From: Plantago elongata
Lineage: Eukaryota; Streptophyta; Magnoliopsida; Lamiales; Plantaginaceae
Assembly: GCA_036897095.1 (NCBI GenBank)
Contig: JAYMSP010000917.1
Location: forward strand, 1-39,013
DNA length: 39,013 nucleotides
Direction of reading: 5' to 3'
Part shown: positions 21,302 to 32,696 of the stretch, in pieces
Layout of the letters: each line of letters opens with the position of its first letter
Numbering within the stretch: the stretch's first letter is position 1
The notes under the pieces: generated by a model
What the model was told of the DNA's origin: nothing
Databases searched by the model: none
The model's input: only the letters and a program-made list of their open reading frames with translations
Made by a program: the position numbers and the translations under genes

Positions 21302-23574
21302 TCAAGACCGGCCAAGTAGTGACGGCTTGTAAAAGGCGTGGCTTTGAGCCATCATAATGCGATCACGTGGATCATTCAGGTTTTCGTCTCTCAGTGCCTG
21401 AAGAATGGCTTCCGTTCCTTGTTCCCTGCACATAGACAGACAGACAGACAGACAGACACAGCTAAATATACGGTTGTGTATGTTTGAGATAACACCTGAT
21501 AGTTTAAGCCCAGAAATTACCTTGTGATCAGAATTTTATACAAAGTCTTCAAGATAGGACACAGCTCCACTGGTGCCACTGGCTTGTTTGCTTCCGGGTG
21601 CAGAACGTTAAGACTTGCTTGGCTTAGGAGTTCATAAAATGCTTCTATAGCAGATACACCCTGATAATTTTCACGAAAACACCATTCACTGTATATTTGT
21701 TCACAGTATAAAAAAAAAGTAAACAATAATTTTATAGTTTCCAGTTTCAAATCGGTGAAAATAATGTGTACCTGAATAGTTCCTTTGCCACTGATGCTGT
21801 CACCCATGTCGAGGCTCAGCTGGCCTTTTGCTATCATCTGACCGTACCATGCATTACGACCTTTTAAGAGAGTTACATATGTGTCAGCAAGCAAAGGACC
21901 TGCTAGCTTCTCTGGTTCTTCAGCTAAAAGATGTGTAATGAATATCATCTCCGATGTACAATGTGCAAAATACACTGATTTGCTCGTAGCACTTTCGTTC
22001 GTTAGAGCTGCTACCATCCCTGAGGTGAAAGAATTCAGTACATATCAGGACTTGTAAAATAAAGTATCAACTGATGCATATAGTATTTGTGCGAAATCAC
22101 ATTCCTTTAGTTTTATAGCAGGGAATCTCTTCGTGTTTTCCAAGAGAAACAAACACCAAGTTACACAAACAAGAAAGATGGAGCTAGTGTTAAAAACATA
22201 CCAGCACCAATGGCATAGACGTTTTTCAAGCCTCCCATGACTTCATGAGTGACAAGGTCACTGTTGTCCCATACAATGAAGTGAGGCTGTCTCAAGAACT
22301 TTGCAAGAGCTAATCTCCATTTGTCAGCTCCACAAACACGTGCATTAGCATATTCTTTGTTGTATATCTCCGAAGCTATATTTGGTCCTCCAAGATACAG
22401 AATGTTTTCTATTGAGATACCAGCTGCCAGACAGGTGTGCTAATTTAGTTAGTATAGATACAAAATGGAACAGACAGTCATAAAGAAGATCCACGGTTCC
22501 TTGATAGCCTCACATTTCCCAGCAAGGATGGAATACTTATAATGATGTGTATCACCTTATATACACACTGACAGAGCGGAGAATAGAAATCACAGATCAA
22601 TAGTTTAAAATGTGGTGTACTTGCTCACTTGGTATAAGGAATTAAGTAGGTGCTAATAAAGCTTATAGAATAGCTAAGCAGAAACCATAACTTATGCAGT
22701 ACTTACAAACACAATAAAAGACGGATAATTGAAATCAGCAAAGCTACTTGTACAACTAGTCGACCACTTTGCTCAAACAGAATACATAAACTCAGAAACA
22801 GCCATCATATGACCACTAGTACCCTCTTACGAATAGGAAACGAGAAACAACTATTCGATACCTGGACATATAAATGTGAAATACTAGAAAAAATTACTTG
22901 CAGGATTAAGGCTTACTTGCTTGGTTAATCATTTGAGTTGGAGTAATAATCCGAGGAGATGGCTTGATTTCCGCCTCTATACCCTTTGCTAATGAAATTA
23001 TGATCGGTGTAGTAATCCTCTCTTTCCAATACTTACCAATCTCTTCAAAAACTTCACGAGTTTCGGTTGAAGGCAGTCCATTAATCACGATGTCTGCATC
23101 CCAAACAGCCTCCTGCAAGTTCGTCACAACCTTCATCGGACAAAGTGGTGTATCGATCATGTTCAGACAAAACCCATCTTTTAAAATCTCATCAGCATAC
23201 AGAGTCCGGTCACCCAAACGTGCCTCAACATACTTTAAATAAGCACATCTCCGGATCAACCTCCTCAACACATCTTCCCTCGAATTAATAACTTCAAACA
23301 AATGTTCTGCCGTGGCTCTATCAACAGCTCGTCCAGGCCTTCTCCATATCCTGATTTGAACCTTATCTCGAAACTGACCATAATTATCTTGAAGCAAAGC
23401 TGCAAATACAGACCCCCACGCACCAGCCCCCACACCAACAATCCTCAAAAGATCATTGTCAGCCTTGCCTACAAATCTTCTAAACTCATCAAGTTTCTCT
23501 TCTAGACCATTATGGTTCTGAACCGTCCCATTTGAGTACGGCTTACCACTCGCAACTTCAATGCTCCCGACCAT
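21302..23574 (-). CDS. GPDHC1: Cytosolic NAD-dependent glycerol-3-phosphate dehydrogenase, complete 5-coding-exon gene
   Basis: Interconverts dihydroxyacetone phosphate and glycerol 3-phosphate with NADH/NAD, supplying glycerolipid backbones and feeding a cytosol-mitochondrion redox shuttle. Exons in coding order: 23574-22917, 22423-22202, 22019-21772, 21660-21521, 21425-21302. They sum to 1392 nt, 463 aa, as in Arabidopsis GPDHC1 (462 aa). The Rossmann motif GVGAGAWG is at 47-54; SLAKGIE with Lys197 follows; the C-terminal domain carries [16 protein letters not shown] across the exon 2/3 junction and TNESATSKS after it. The start MVGSIEV matches the family N-terminus and there is no transit peptide, in line with the cytosolic type rather than plastid GLY1 or mitochondrial FAD-linked SDP6. 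All junctions keep phase and use GT..AG. A (GACA)n microsatellite sits in intron 4 and a 5'UTR intron is likely. A GPDHC2-like paralogue cannot be excluded. Confidence 0.95.
21433..21460. repeat. (GACA)n microsatellite in GPDH intron 4
   Basis: About six GACA units next to the acceptor of the last intron (minus strand). Variable length here could alter the distance from the branch point to the acceptor. Confidence 0.8.
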
Positions 23575-24290
23575 CTTTTCAAGTAAAATCGCTATGTGAT
23601 CAACCGATAATCAACAAGTCTATTACCACAAGGAAAACCAGCTTCGAAATGAGCGGCCTAATGATTAAATACAAATGTACTCAAGATTTCCCATCTAATA
23701 CTCTACCTTTGTATGGTTTTTCCTTTATGAATCTAATACAAGTAAGATACATTCACTACAAAAAAGAAGCAAAATCTTAGTAAATGAAAGTTTTACCTAA
23801 ACCTGAACTAACTCTGACTTTTATCTATGAAGCTGAGAATATAAACAATGACTCACAATCTAGATAAGAAGACAAAACACAGCATCACAATGATTTGATC
23901 AGTTGAAGAATACCATTTTATTCTAGTCACATAACAGATAGAGTTAGATATTTCAAGAAATCCACAAACACATTGTACTTTCCGCCAAAGTTAGCTCATC
24001 TACCAAGCAGATAACTTTTCACTACAGACAAATAGAAAAAAAAAAAAAGAGAAGTGAGTAAGGCTCAAAAAGCACCAACCTTTACTAGTCGATGAATACA
24101 AAGGAGTGTTGAAACAATCCAAGAAATGGTCTTGTGAAGATTTCACAGGAGAATGAAGTTTTGGAAGTACATGAAAATGGCAAATCTTGTGAAAAAAGGA
24201 CCAATGCGAGTAGAAAGAGTAGTAGTAGTAGTACATAGTATGGAAAGTGAATGTGATTGTGTTTAAATAATATGAGATTGAAAGTGAGAG
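23575..24290 (-). promoter_or_regulatory. GPDH promoter, 5' leader and probable 5'UTR intron
   Basis: On the minus strand a TATA-like TATTTAAA (complement of 24262-24269) precedes a CT-rich leader that ends at a good donor, aaag|gttggt, at 24080/24079. Candidate acceptors lie between 23640 and 23575, just before the ATG at 23574. This gives a likely leader intron of about 450-500 bp. Short minus-strand frames here (24392-24000, 24420-24085) overlap the leader and look like chance frames. Confidence 0.45.
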
Positions 24291-24419
24291 GAGAAAGGTA
24301 GGAAGATGAGATGGCATTGATGGAAACAGTTGAAGAATTGGAGAGGGTGCCAATATTGCATTTAAGGTTGGTTTGGTTTTTATGATCGTCAATCATGAAG
24401 AAATACCTCAACTCCTTCA

Positions 24420-24759
24420 ACGGTCATTAATTTTTCTTATGTCTAACAATTTGCCTTTTTCTTTTCTTGATCAAATGCTTAAATCATGTTTAAGCTGGCG
24501 ATGATGAAGATGATAAGTATAATGCTTAAAATGTCAAACCTGGTCTTCGCTTAAAATGTGAAACCTGGTCTTCGCTTAGTTGGCTTAATAAAAGGGATTG
24601 GAATCGAATAAAAAGTATCTAAATGTAATGGTAAACTTCCATACAACTTAAGTGTAACTAAGAATCCGTAAACTAAATAAAACACAAGTACCTAATAATT
24701 CATGGATAAAATAAAACATAAGTACCTAATAATCCGTCCGGAAAAGAAAAAACAAGTAA
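24420..24759. other. Short intergenic gap between the GPDH promoter and the CACTA remnant
   Basis: No gene. It holds a 25-bp tandem duplication (24525-24549, 24550-24574; one mismatch) with core acctggtcttcg, and a looser array of about 36-bp units around 24680-24760 sharing aagtacctaataatcc-like cores. The low-coordinate end of the transposon should lie here, but no CACTA terminus is visible. Confidence 0.5.
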
Positions 24760-26754
24760 CTAATCCATAATATGATCAAGAGACGATGGAATTGATTCAG
24801 ATCCAAGTCGTTTTTTGAAAGAGTCCATCTAAGTTTGTAGACGAGCCTGGTTCTCAAGCAACGCCTGAATCTGCCTCTGCATGGGAGTCATCATCCGATC
24901 GACCTGGCTCCGTGTGTAAAGAGTAGAGCGTCAATCGAAGTAGCTAGACTACCAACTCCATAGACTCTATCCCTGTCATCCAATGGGTTGACCTCGAAGA
25001 AGATTTTGTTTTGTTCTTCAATGGTGAGGTCCCGACCATCGATCCTCCTGTCCACCTCAGCCTATAGAACGAAATTGCATATAGTAAATGAGATAGAATA
25101 TCTTGAAATATACAAAAAGTAATAATGTTGACCATAAATAAAGCATTATGAAACATACCGCAATAGTCTCCTATTTGCTGTCTATCCAAACGCCATCCTT
25201 CACCTGCTTGGCCTTCTTGAAGTAATTGTATGCAGGCCTAGACCATTAGCTGACTGAGCCTATATAACAAACATATATACAAGAAACAAAGTTGTAAGGT
25301 TAATTGGTAGCTTCGGAATAGAATATAATAACACCAAGGATGAATCGAATGAAAACACAAAACTAGTAAGTACCATTAATCACTAACATTTATTGTGTAA
25401 TCTGTGATAGCTGCTCGGGTCTCTAGTAGGTGTATGGATGTGCCAACATCACCAGTCGATTGAGACAATCGATTTTGCTGATTTTTCCAAGCTGTATCAG
25501 CTACAACTGGGTCGTGCCAGTAAGCCGCCCACAAGGGGAGGACGTCTTCCCCTATCCATGTAGCCCTTTTTTTCTGAGTTTTTTAGAACTTCTTTCCAGA
25601 CCTAATCATCTTTCTGTACTGGTTCAACCCTATAGTCTCAAAAGTATCCCACAACTGGGGATGTAAAGCATTGAGGATGTAATTTTCTACAACATTTCCC
25701 ACAACACATAAATGACACTGCGTAAGCCAAATGGAACAACCAATAGAACATAATCGAAATATCATATTGTAATAAGAGTATATCACCCAAGTATAGTGGC
25801 TAACATACCACTCATATTGTCCTAAAATTTACTAACACAATGGTGACTAACATATTAACTAAGTACAATGGCTAACGTACCACACAAATAGTGGCTAACA
25901 TACCACTCACATATGGTGGCTAAAATACCACTCATATTGTCCTAAAATTTACTAACACAATGGTTACTAACATATTACCTAAGTACAGTGTCTAACATAC
26001 CACACAAATAGTGGCTAACATACCACTCATATTGTCCTAAAATTTACTAACACAATGGTGACTAACATATTACCTAAGTACAATGGCTAACATATAGTGG
26101 CTAACATACCACTCACATATAGTGGCTAACATCATATTGTCCTCAAATTTACTAACACAATGGTGACTAACATATTACCTAAGTACAGTGGCTAACATAC
26201 CACACAAATCAACATAAATTAAATACACAAGCAACAACTGAAGAATTGTAATGTTTTAAGCTTACCCTCAGCTTATCGAAGTAGTATCCATTCGCTTAAT
26301 TTGGGAAAATAGGCTCAGTGAGCTTCCCATGGGCATCTCTGGGCCAGAAACTATTACAAGTGAGTTAGATTAGAAATAATATCCATTAGTACATTCAAAA
26401 TCTATATATACAAGTACATATAATAGAGTACAAGTGCATATATATTGCTTACTGATCTTTGCTGATGGGGAACAGAACCGACTTGTTCTTCCACTTGGCA
26501 CCAAACTCAAAGGTTGTATATGGGCAATCAGCAGGGGGTAAATTACCCCAAGGATCAGTACGTGGGCTATCAGGACCATGGGGTGTCTAACCATGACTCG
26601 AGCCAGGTGGAATCTCTGGAATATGGCTCTGGCTGCTCGACCCCTCCTCAAAGGGAGATTTAGAACCGTGAGAATCAGTGAGTGGTGTGCCAGAACCACT
26701 CGCTCCATGAGAAGGGGAAAGACGGTATGTCGGCCTCCTACGTTGCGGCATCTG
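24760..26754 (-). pseudogene. Second CACTA gene, Ptta/En/Spm-family protein (PF03004-like), decayed
   Basis: Read from 26754 downward. A Ser/Pro/Gly-rich N-terminal exon (about 26754-26453, MPQRRRPTYRLSPSHG...) ends in SVLFPISKDQ. A small exon at about 26352-26270 reads FWPRDAHGKLTEPIFPN then, after a stop, GYYFDKL. A core exon at about 25700-25440 has LNALHPQLWDTFETIG, KKRATWIGEDV and GDVGTSIHLLETRAA, the spacing typical of plant Transposase_24 proteins. A piece at about 25240-25160 has KAKQVKDGVWIDS. The C-terminal piece at about 25064-24760 has VDRRIDGRDLTIEEQ and a glutamine-rich coiled-coil-like tail. At least four in-frame stops interrupt it. An array of tandem repeats fills one intron. 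In En/Spm the second protein (TnpA) binds subterminal repeats; that role here is an inference from family. Confidence 0.75.
25795..26205. repeat. Minisatellite array of about 95-120-bp units in an intron of the second CACTA gene
   Basis: Four units start near 25801, 25921, 26016 and 26127. Each contains tcatattgtcctaaaattta (one variant tcctcaaattta), followed by ctaacacaatgg.gactaacatatta. Smaller gtggctaacataccac motifs recur within and between units. Unit length varies (120, 95, 111 bp) by loss or gain of the small motif. Confidence 0.9.
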
Positions 26755-26840
26755 CAAATAAATAGAAGAAATACATATAATGTGTTAGTAAATGTATCGT
26801 GAATTTGCAGAAAAAACATATAAATTTGACACATAATAAA

Positions 26841-29800
26841 TCATATAAATATTGGATAATCATCAACTAACAGAATGTAAACATATAACATACACATACT
26901 TTCGACATCATCTCCTGTGGCAAGATCCACATATACGTTTTCATTTAGTTCTATGTACTCTTCCCTATCCTGCACGGGTTTTCTCAACGTCCTCTTGTTA
27001 GACGAGTTGGTGATTGAGTCATCTTTCTGAATATATTCAACTCTGGAGCGGGCACGGATATGTATCACAACCAACCAGTCTACATTGTCGCATTTCATGC
27101 TTGGATATTTAATGAATATAACTTGGCGTTCTTGAGTTTGCCAAGATAAACGGTTCGTACTTGCCATAGTCCTCCTACGGTTAATGTCAACCATCTCATA
27201 TTGCTTGTTCCTCCTTGTACAAGTAATAGGAGTAGGATCATACCAATCAACATCGAACATCTATGTTCTTTTCAAAGGCAAATCAGGATATTCAAGCTGC
27301 ACAACTCGTTTCAACCTCCCAGTAATCAAACATATTACACATATCTTTCCCACAAACACACACCCCAGAAGTCGTTGTAGCCTTGTTCTTATCTAAGTTA
27401 ATCGTGTGGAACCTCAGACCATTAACAATGTACGAAGAGAATGTAGAAACTTGTCTGTTTGGTCCCTCTCCTAAAGCTCTTATGTAATCACATTTGACAT
27501 TATTAACAGGGCGTCGAACATACGCCTTGAACCAAGGTGAAAATTGTACAGGCAACGCCTCATCAAGCTGGTTTTCGATCTCATCATCTGCTAGTATTGG
27601 ATTCGTCTCAAGAGAACGCTCTTTGAACTCTCTGTAGAAATGTATCAAAGGTTATTATCAATTATTTATAAGTTAAACTTACTTTGTCTCATAAAAGAAA
27701 AAATCACTTACTTAGCAAATATCTCCATGTAGTTATCAACTTCATCACAATTCTAGAGGACATAGTATTGGGTTGCCTTCATTTCCTTATCATCCATCAT
27801 TACTTTCTTTTCTTGTCCTATTGGTCTCCCTGACACCCTAAAAACTGAAAGGGAAATGTCATAATCCTCTTGAACTTTGTATGTATATGCATTTCTTGCC
27901 AGCCTAGATGCCTTTGTTGGGACGTGATCACCAAAGTAGTAGGAGCATAAGGTGGCAGATTCCTCCCGAATGTATGCATTGGTCATCGATCCCTCAGGCT
28001 TACCTTTATTGCTGACGTTCTTCTTCAACTTTCCCAAGTACCTTTCAAATGGATACATCCAACGATACTGAACTGGTCCAGCAAGCCTCGCTTCATGTGG
28101 GAGGCGAATGGGCAAGTGCTCCATATAATCAAAGAAGCTAGGTGGCAAGATACACTCGAATTTGCATAGAATCAAATGTATGTTGCTTTCAAAATTTGCT
28201 AACACTTCATCGTCAATACCCTGCTGCCCAAATTCGTACAAAATAAACTGAACTCTGTAAGAGCACTCCATACAGGCTTAGGCAGAAGTTCACGAAATGC
28301 AACTGGTATAAGCCTCTCCATGAACACATGATAGTCATGACTCTTCATCCCGAAGATATGTGTCTTCTTAAAATCTACACACTGCCTCAAATTCGATGAA
28401 TTAAAATCGGGAAACTTCAATCCTTTCACCCAATCAAACAGTTTGTTTCTAGCTTGAATGTCGATTGTGTAACATGCCTTGGGCTATTCGCCTTTGTCAT
28501 TCTGCTTTGTCAACTTAGGCCTTCTACACCATGTGTCCAATTTGGTTCTAGATTTAGCAGTATCCTTTGTTTTTCCTAAATTGTTGCAAATCGTGTTAAA
28601 GCACTTCTCAAACATGTTCTTCTCAATGTGCATGAAATCTAACATGTGACGTATTAGAAGACTGCTCCAGTAAGGCAAGTCCCATAAGATGCTTCTCTTC
28701 TTCCATCCACATTTCTCTGCAATTTTCTTATTGTGTTTCTCCGCCCAATTTCAGTCACTTTCATAAGACCCAACTCATCTATCTCCGCTAGTATTTGTGA
28801 ACCATTAAGACGACTCGTGGGGTCTTTCAACTCTACTTTGTTTTTCAATAATTGAGGCATGTTTTTATTGAAAGGATGATTCGTTGGTAGAAACCTACGA
28901 TGACAATCAAACCAACATTCCTTCCCACTCTCCTTCAATCTAAAAGCATTAGTGCTTCCATACAATGAGGACAAACATTAAAACCTGTTGTTTTCCTTCC
29001 AGATAACATGGAATACGCAGAAAATCACTAATAGTCCACTGTAGTGCATCTCTCAATGTAAAGTTCTTCTTCGTAGACACATCGTATGCTGGGATACCAT
29101 TTTTCTACAGATGGATAAGCTCCTTGATAAGAGGATGCAAAAAGACATCCAGCTTTTGTCCTGGATCTTTCGGTTCGGGCACCAAAGTAGTCAAAAACAT
29201 GAACGGTCCCTTCATGCATTCATCCGGGGGAAGGTTGTATGGTGTCATCATAACTGGCCAACAAGAGTACTTCTGGTCACCTCGAAATGAATTAAACCAT
29301 CTATACAAAGCTCCAATCGTACATTTTTAGACTCGGCTATAAAATTCGGATATATCTTATCGATCTCCTTCCATGCCGGTGAGTCTGATGGATGCTCCAT
29401 TCTACCACCTACACCCCCCTCTCGTACTCTTTCCTTGTCACCGCATATTATCAGCAGTAGCAATTGACTGGTACAACCTCTTCAAAGAGGTGTTAGAGGG
29501 TAGTACCACACATTTTCTTCTGCGGGAGATTTTTCTTCTGGTGTTTCTCGAAGCCCCCTCCTTGTAACGTTTGTAGCGACCCTTCCCACAAAACTTGTAT
29601 ACTAATAGATGTGCATACTCCTCCCAGTAGATCATGCACATATCCTGACAACAATCTATGCTTACAACAGGCAACCCCCCGCATCTTTTTGTTTTTGCCT
29701 GATAAAAGTTATTGGGAACTAGATTTGGTCTAGACAAAGCTCCTTCATTAGTTGTACCCACTGATTGAAGCTCGATTCAGATTGATGTCCATCACCTTTA

Positions 29801-30351
29801 CAACTCATTAGTCGAGCCATCATATACAACTCGGTGTGCTTACACCCCGGATAAACCGGTTTCTTCGCTGTTTCCATCATATCAAAAAACTTTTGATCCT
29901 CTAAATTTGGTTGCTCGTCCACATCGACAGTACCCCCTGTCTTTGTGAACAGAGACCCAACAACATCATTCAACATATCATCCATTTGGTCATCATCGTA
30001 ATTAACATCAGATGTTGTCGTGTTTTCAGTCTTTTTTTGTCACTTTTTACTTATTTCTATTACGACCCATTAGATTAGCATATGACATGAACGGGATCGG
30101 TGCCTCATCATAATATGTCCATACGAAATACTCATGTACAAACCCACTACGTGTCAAGTGCTGGACTACCATTGCAAAATGTAACCATTGAACATTCTTA
30201 CATTTGCTGCAAGAGCACTTCATCTTCCCCCCCCACTCAAATAAGCACTATGTGAAAGTGCAAAAGTGATGAACCCTTCAACCCCTTGCATAAAACTAGA
30301 CTGAACACAACCATTAAGAGTGTGAGAATACATCCACTCACGATCGGGATT
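26841..30351 (-). pseudogene. TNP2/TnpD-type CACTA transposase, decayed
   Basis: Fragments lie collinear on the minus strand. The transposase-associated head is at about 30351-30070 (REWMYSHTLNGCV..., then KCSCSKCKNVQW and HLTRSGFVHEY after a frameshift). The TNP2 domain runs from about 29761: PNNFYQAKTKRC, IYWEEY, SNTSLKRLYQSIATADNMR, then HPSDSPAWKEIDKIYPNF with VRLELCIDG, PPDECMKGPFMFL, RDALQWTI-like, and MLDFMHIEKNMFEKC at about 28640. A DUF4218-like part at about 28270-27753 has LPPSFFDYMEHLPIRLPHEA and MYPFERYLGKLKK. A DUF4216-like C-terminus at about 27648-26841 has WYDPTP. Reading needs frame changes at roughly eight to ten points (for example near 30240, 29750, 29460, 29220, 28970, 28680, 28270 and 27310) and there is an in-frame TAG just before 27260. 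It is therefore inactive as a protein gene. Confidence 0.85.
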
Positions 30352-31714
30352 CATACTTAACCTGGTCTCAATGTATTAGATTTATAATATGTATTGCATT
30401 ACTTCTTTACATTATTAATTCATTAAGATACGTTACGAATTTGTAATGAATAGTATGCATTCCACATTACAATTATATTACAAAATTACTTCATTACGGA
30501 ATTTTCATACCAATAATAAAATACAAGCAGTTTACATTACAATAGTTGTAGAGTTTTATAAATTACATGCATTTCACGTTTAGCACTAATTAAGATAATC
30601 TTAATACATATCCGAGCCAAAATCACCTAATTTTTACAATGTGGTACATGAACTAGCTACTACATACTTCTTATATCATCCGACCCCTAATTTCGTTCTA
30701 CCGCTCTAGACCACAAAACCCTAGCAAATATACATCCTCATCTACACCATGCACATACTCCTGAGTTCATTCCACCACTCAATAGGCAATCCCAACCCCC
30801 GTCTCTCATTCCATTTTAAATATTGCATTTCAAAGGTTGGTTCCTCACCATGATTATTCCAAACCAGATATTTCGGCAGGACCCATTACAGTTCAGGTGT
30901 TCGACTACCGTTGCATGAGTCATAAATTGTTTGTTACGGCGTGTTTCTATTTTGCAAGGGCACTTTATCAAACCCCAGTCACACAAGTTGGATGGTTCAA
31001 TGCAAATGCAATGAAATCTTCAATCCCCTTAGAAAACTCGATTGTACTCTTCCATTTACAGTACGACGATACACCCATGAACGATCTGTAGTCATTCGAT
31101 TTTTTTAACCTGACACGTCTCAATTTATTAGATTTACTACATTTTGCTAAATTCCAATTTGTTACGTGTATTTCCCACAAAAGCATTATCTAGTATAAAT
31201 CACATTCATTTTCAAAACTAAATTGTCTCTAAAACACTAAATTGAAACTACCACTACTAAATTATTAACATTATACTAATTAACAATCCAACCGTTCATA
31301 TCAAATTAAGTTTAACAAGCTAGTATATACTCCCTCTGGTCTTTTTAAAGCTTCATAGTTTTCCTTTTTTTGGGGTTTCGTTACAAACTTCCTTACCTAT
31401 AAATGGAAAAAAATTTCTCCACAACTAATTTTTATTATATCTCTTTCCTACTTCATTATCATCTTATTCAATCTCTCTTACTTTGTCATCCACTTATAAC
31501 TTTACAAACATAATACTCGATGAAAGTTGGAATTCGTACACCACCCGAGCTCCTTGTCCAAAAGATCTTCGAATAAAGTCCAAGATTTGCCGGAATAGTC
31601 GAGTTTTGGTCGGAGAACGGTTTTGGTCGGAAGAAGAAGAAGATGAAGAAGAAGAGGAGGAGAGCAGTTTCCATTTGAAGATTCTGTTATTCTCGCGTCT
31701 GGTATATTGAGTCC
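30352..31714 (-). other. 5' part of the CACTA remnant, with a second transposase-associated head
   Basis: Upstream of the TNP2 head lies a second, diverged copy of the same domain at about 31100-30740: FMGV...EFSKGIEDFIAFALNHP, then in other frames CPCK...THATVVEHL and WNNHGEEPTFEMQYLKW. It keeps the W..HGE motif that the other copy has lost. Between them (30360-30740) is AT-rich sequence with recurring ATTAC motifs. A GAA/GAG-rich tract at 31627-31664 gives the poly-Ser shadow frame on the minus strand. Confidence 0.6.
31330..31500. repeat. Possible Stowaway-like MITE half
   Basis: tactccctctggtc at 31330 resembles the TACTCCCTCCGTCC terminus common to plant Stowaway MITEs, and the following cctataaatgg and ctctttcctacttcatt texture is typical of them. 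No matching inverted terminus was found to the right, so at most one end survives. Confidence 0.3.
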
Positions 31715-32012
31715 GTCTCTGTGACAAATAGCGTATCCGTCGTTGAGTTTGTCGCTAAGACGAACTCAATTCACCAATTCGTCGCCCCTTTTTGTTCTTT
31801 TTTTTTAAAACCAAAATAGGGACGGATAAATTATCCGTCGAATAGCGACGAATAAGCGTTCCGTCGCTCAACAACGATGAATTGACGAAAGCAAAACGAC
31901 GAATTGAGCGTCAAAGCTCAATTTGTCGCTGCTAGCAACGATTCGTCGATGAAATAGCGATGAATAAAAACCGTTGCTGTTTTCATCGCTATTTCAACAT
32001 ATTCTTGTAGTG
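31715..32012. repeat. CACTA subterminal repeats and terminal inverted repeat
   Basis: Short motifs related to gacgaat, cgtcgct and agcgatgaat recur in both orientations over about 300 bp next to the CACTA terminus. In En/Spm elements such motifs are the binding sites of the TnpA-type protein. A hairpin with 8-bp arms (gacggata / tatccgtc, 3-nt loop) lies at 31821-31839. The terminus itself is 32002-32012. Confidence 0.85.
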
Positions 32013-32583
32013 TAACTAGTACTCTTAGTTCACCTGAACATTGTAAAAGAGGAAACTTACTATATATGCCAGTCTTAATATATCTTGTTGATGTTAGGTC
32101 TCTAAATGAAGAAGACCAAGAAGAGAACAAAGGGCTCAATTATTGAAGATCAAGAGATTGCACAAGATTGCTAAAGACCAAGGAGTGTACTGCTCAGATA
32201 CCTTGGATAAACTAAGTGTTATTGGAAGACAAGTGTTTCAATAGGTTTTCGATGCCCAACGAATACTTGAAAAGGGATATGTGATGCCTCAGAAAGCTTG
32301 CCGATTTTCATTTAGACAACAAGACAAAAGTTAATACAATGCATTACTTATACTCGGACATAAATGTCTAAACAAAAGAGGAAATCACTATAACGAGACA
32401 AAGCTCACTGTGTACCATCTTTTTATATCAATAGTTTGAATTTTCATAAGTCAAACGAATACTATTCAAATGACTTAAATTTTATCTATAAATATTACCA
32501 CTTAGAATGATGCACATGCACTGAATATGCAGAAATGTGAACTTAAGCTCTATTCTCTTCAACTGAAAGTTCATTCAATTCAG

Positions 32584-32696
32584 TTCAGCTCTGCTTAGTT
32601 ATAATTTATACCTTACTTCAGTTCAATTCAGTTCCGTTCAGTTCAACACTGCTTAGTTATAAGTTATACCTTACTTCAGTTCAATAAATTTCAATT
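32584..32696. repeat. 58-bp tandem duplication in a TTCAGTTCA-rich stretch
   Basis: Copies at 32584-32641 and 32642-32696 share ctgcttagttataa.ttatac and cttacttcagttcaat. Flanks carry more ttcagttca motifs. Confidence 0.8.

Larger units (their letters stand above)
24760..32012 (-). mobile_element. Degenerate CACTA (En/Spm) DNA transposon, one terminus recognised
   Basis: The minus strand starts CACTACAAGAA at 32012, which is the classic CACTA terminus (seen on the plus strand as ttcttgtagtg at 32002-32012). Just inside lie many short subterminal motifs (31715-31990). Further in are a TNP2-type transposase gene (about 30351-26841) and a second En/Spm-family gene (26754-24760), both on the minus strand, the usual CACTA gene content. 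Both genes carry many stops and frameshifts, so the element is no longer autonomous. The other terminus with its expected TIR and 3-bp duplication (TAA expected from 32013-32015) was not found; candidates at 21216, 23756 and 24020 do not fit. The left edge is set at the stop of the second gene. Confidence 0.85.

Noticed and set aside
23756-23775. CACTACAAAAAAG as the missing CACTA terminus
   Set aside because: It lies in the inferred GPDH leader intron, lacks subterminal motifs, and the three bases before it (ATT) do not match TAA at the other end. Similar objections hold for 21216 and 24020.
29124-29330. Plus-strand frames in 29100-29570 as genes
   Set aside because: They are the opposite strand of the TNP2 pseudogene, which has family motifs.
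31494-31727. Poly-Ser minus-strand frame near the CACTA terminus
   Set aside because: Low-complexity translation of a GAA/GAG tract in transposon leader DNA.
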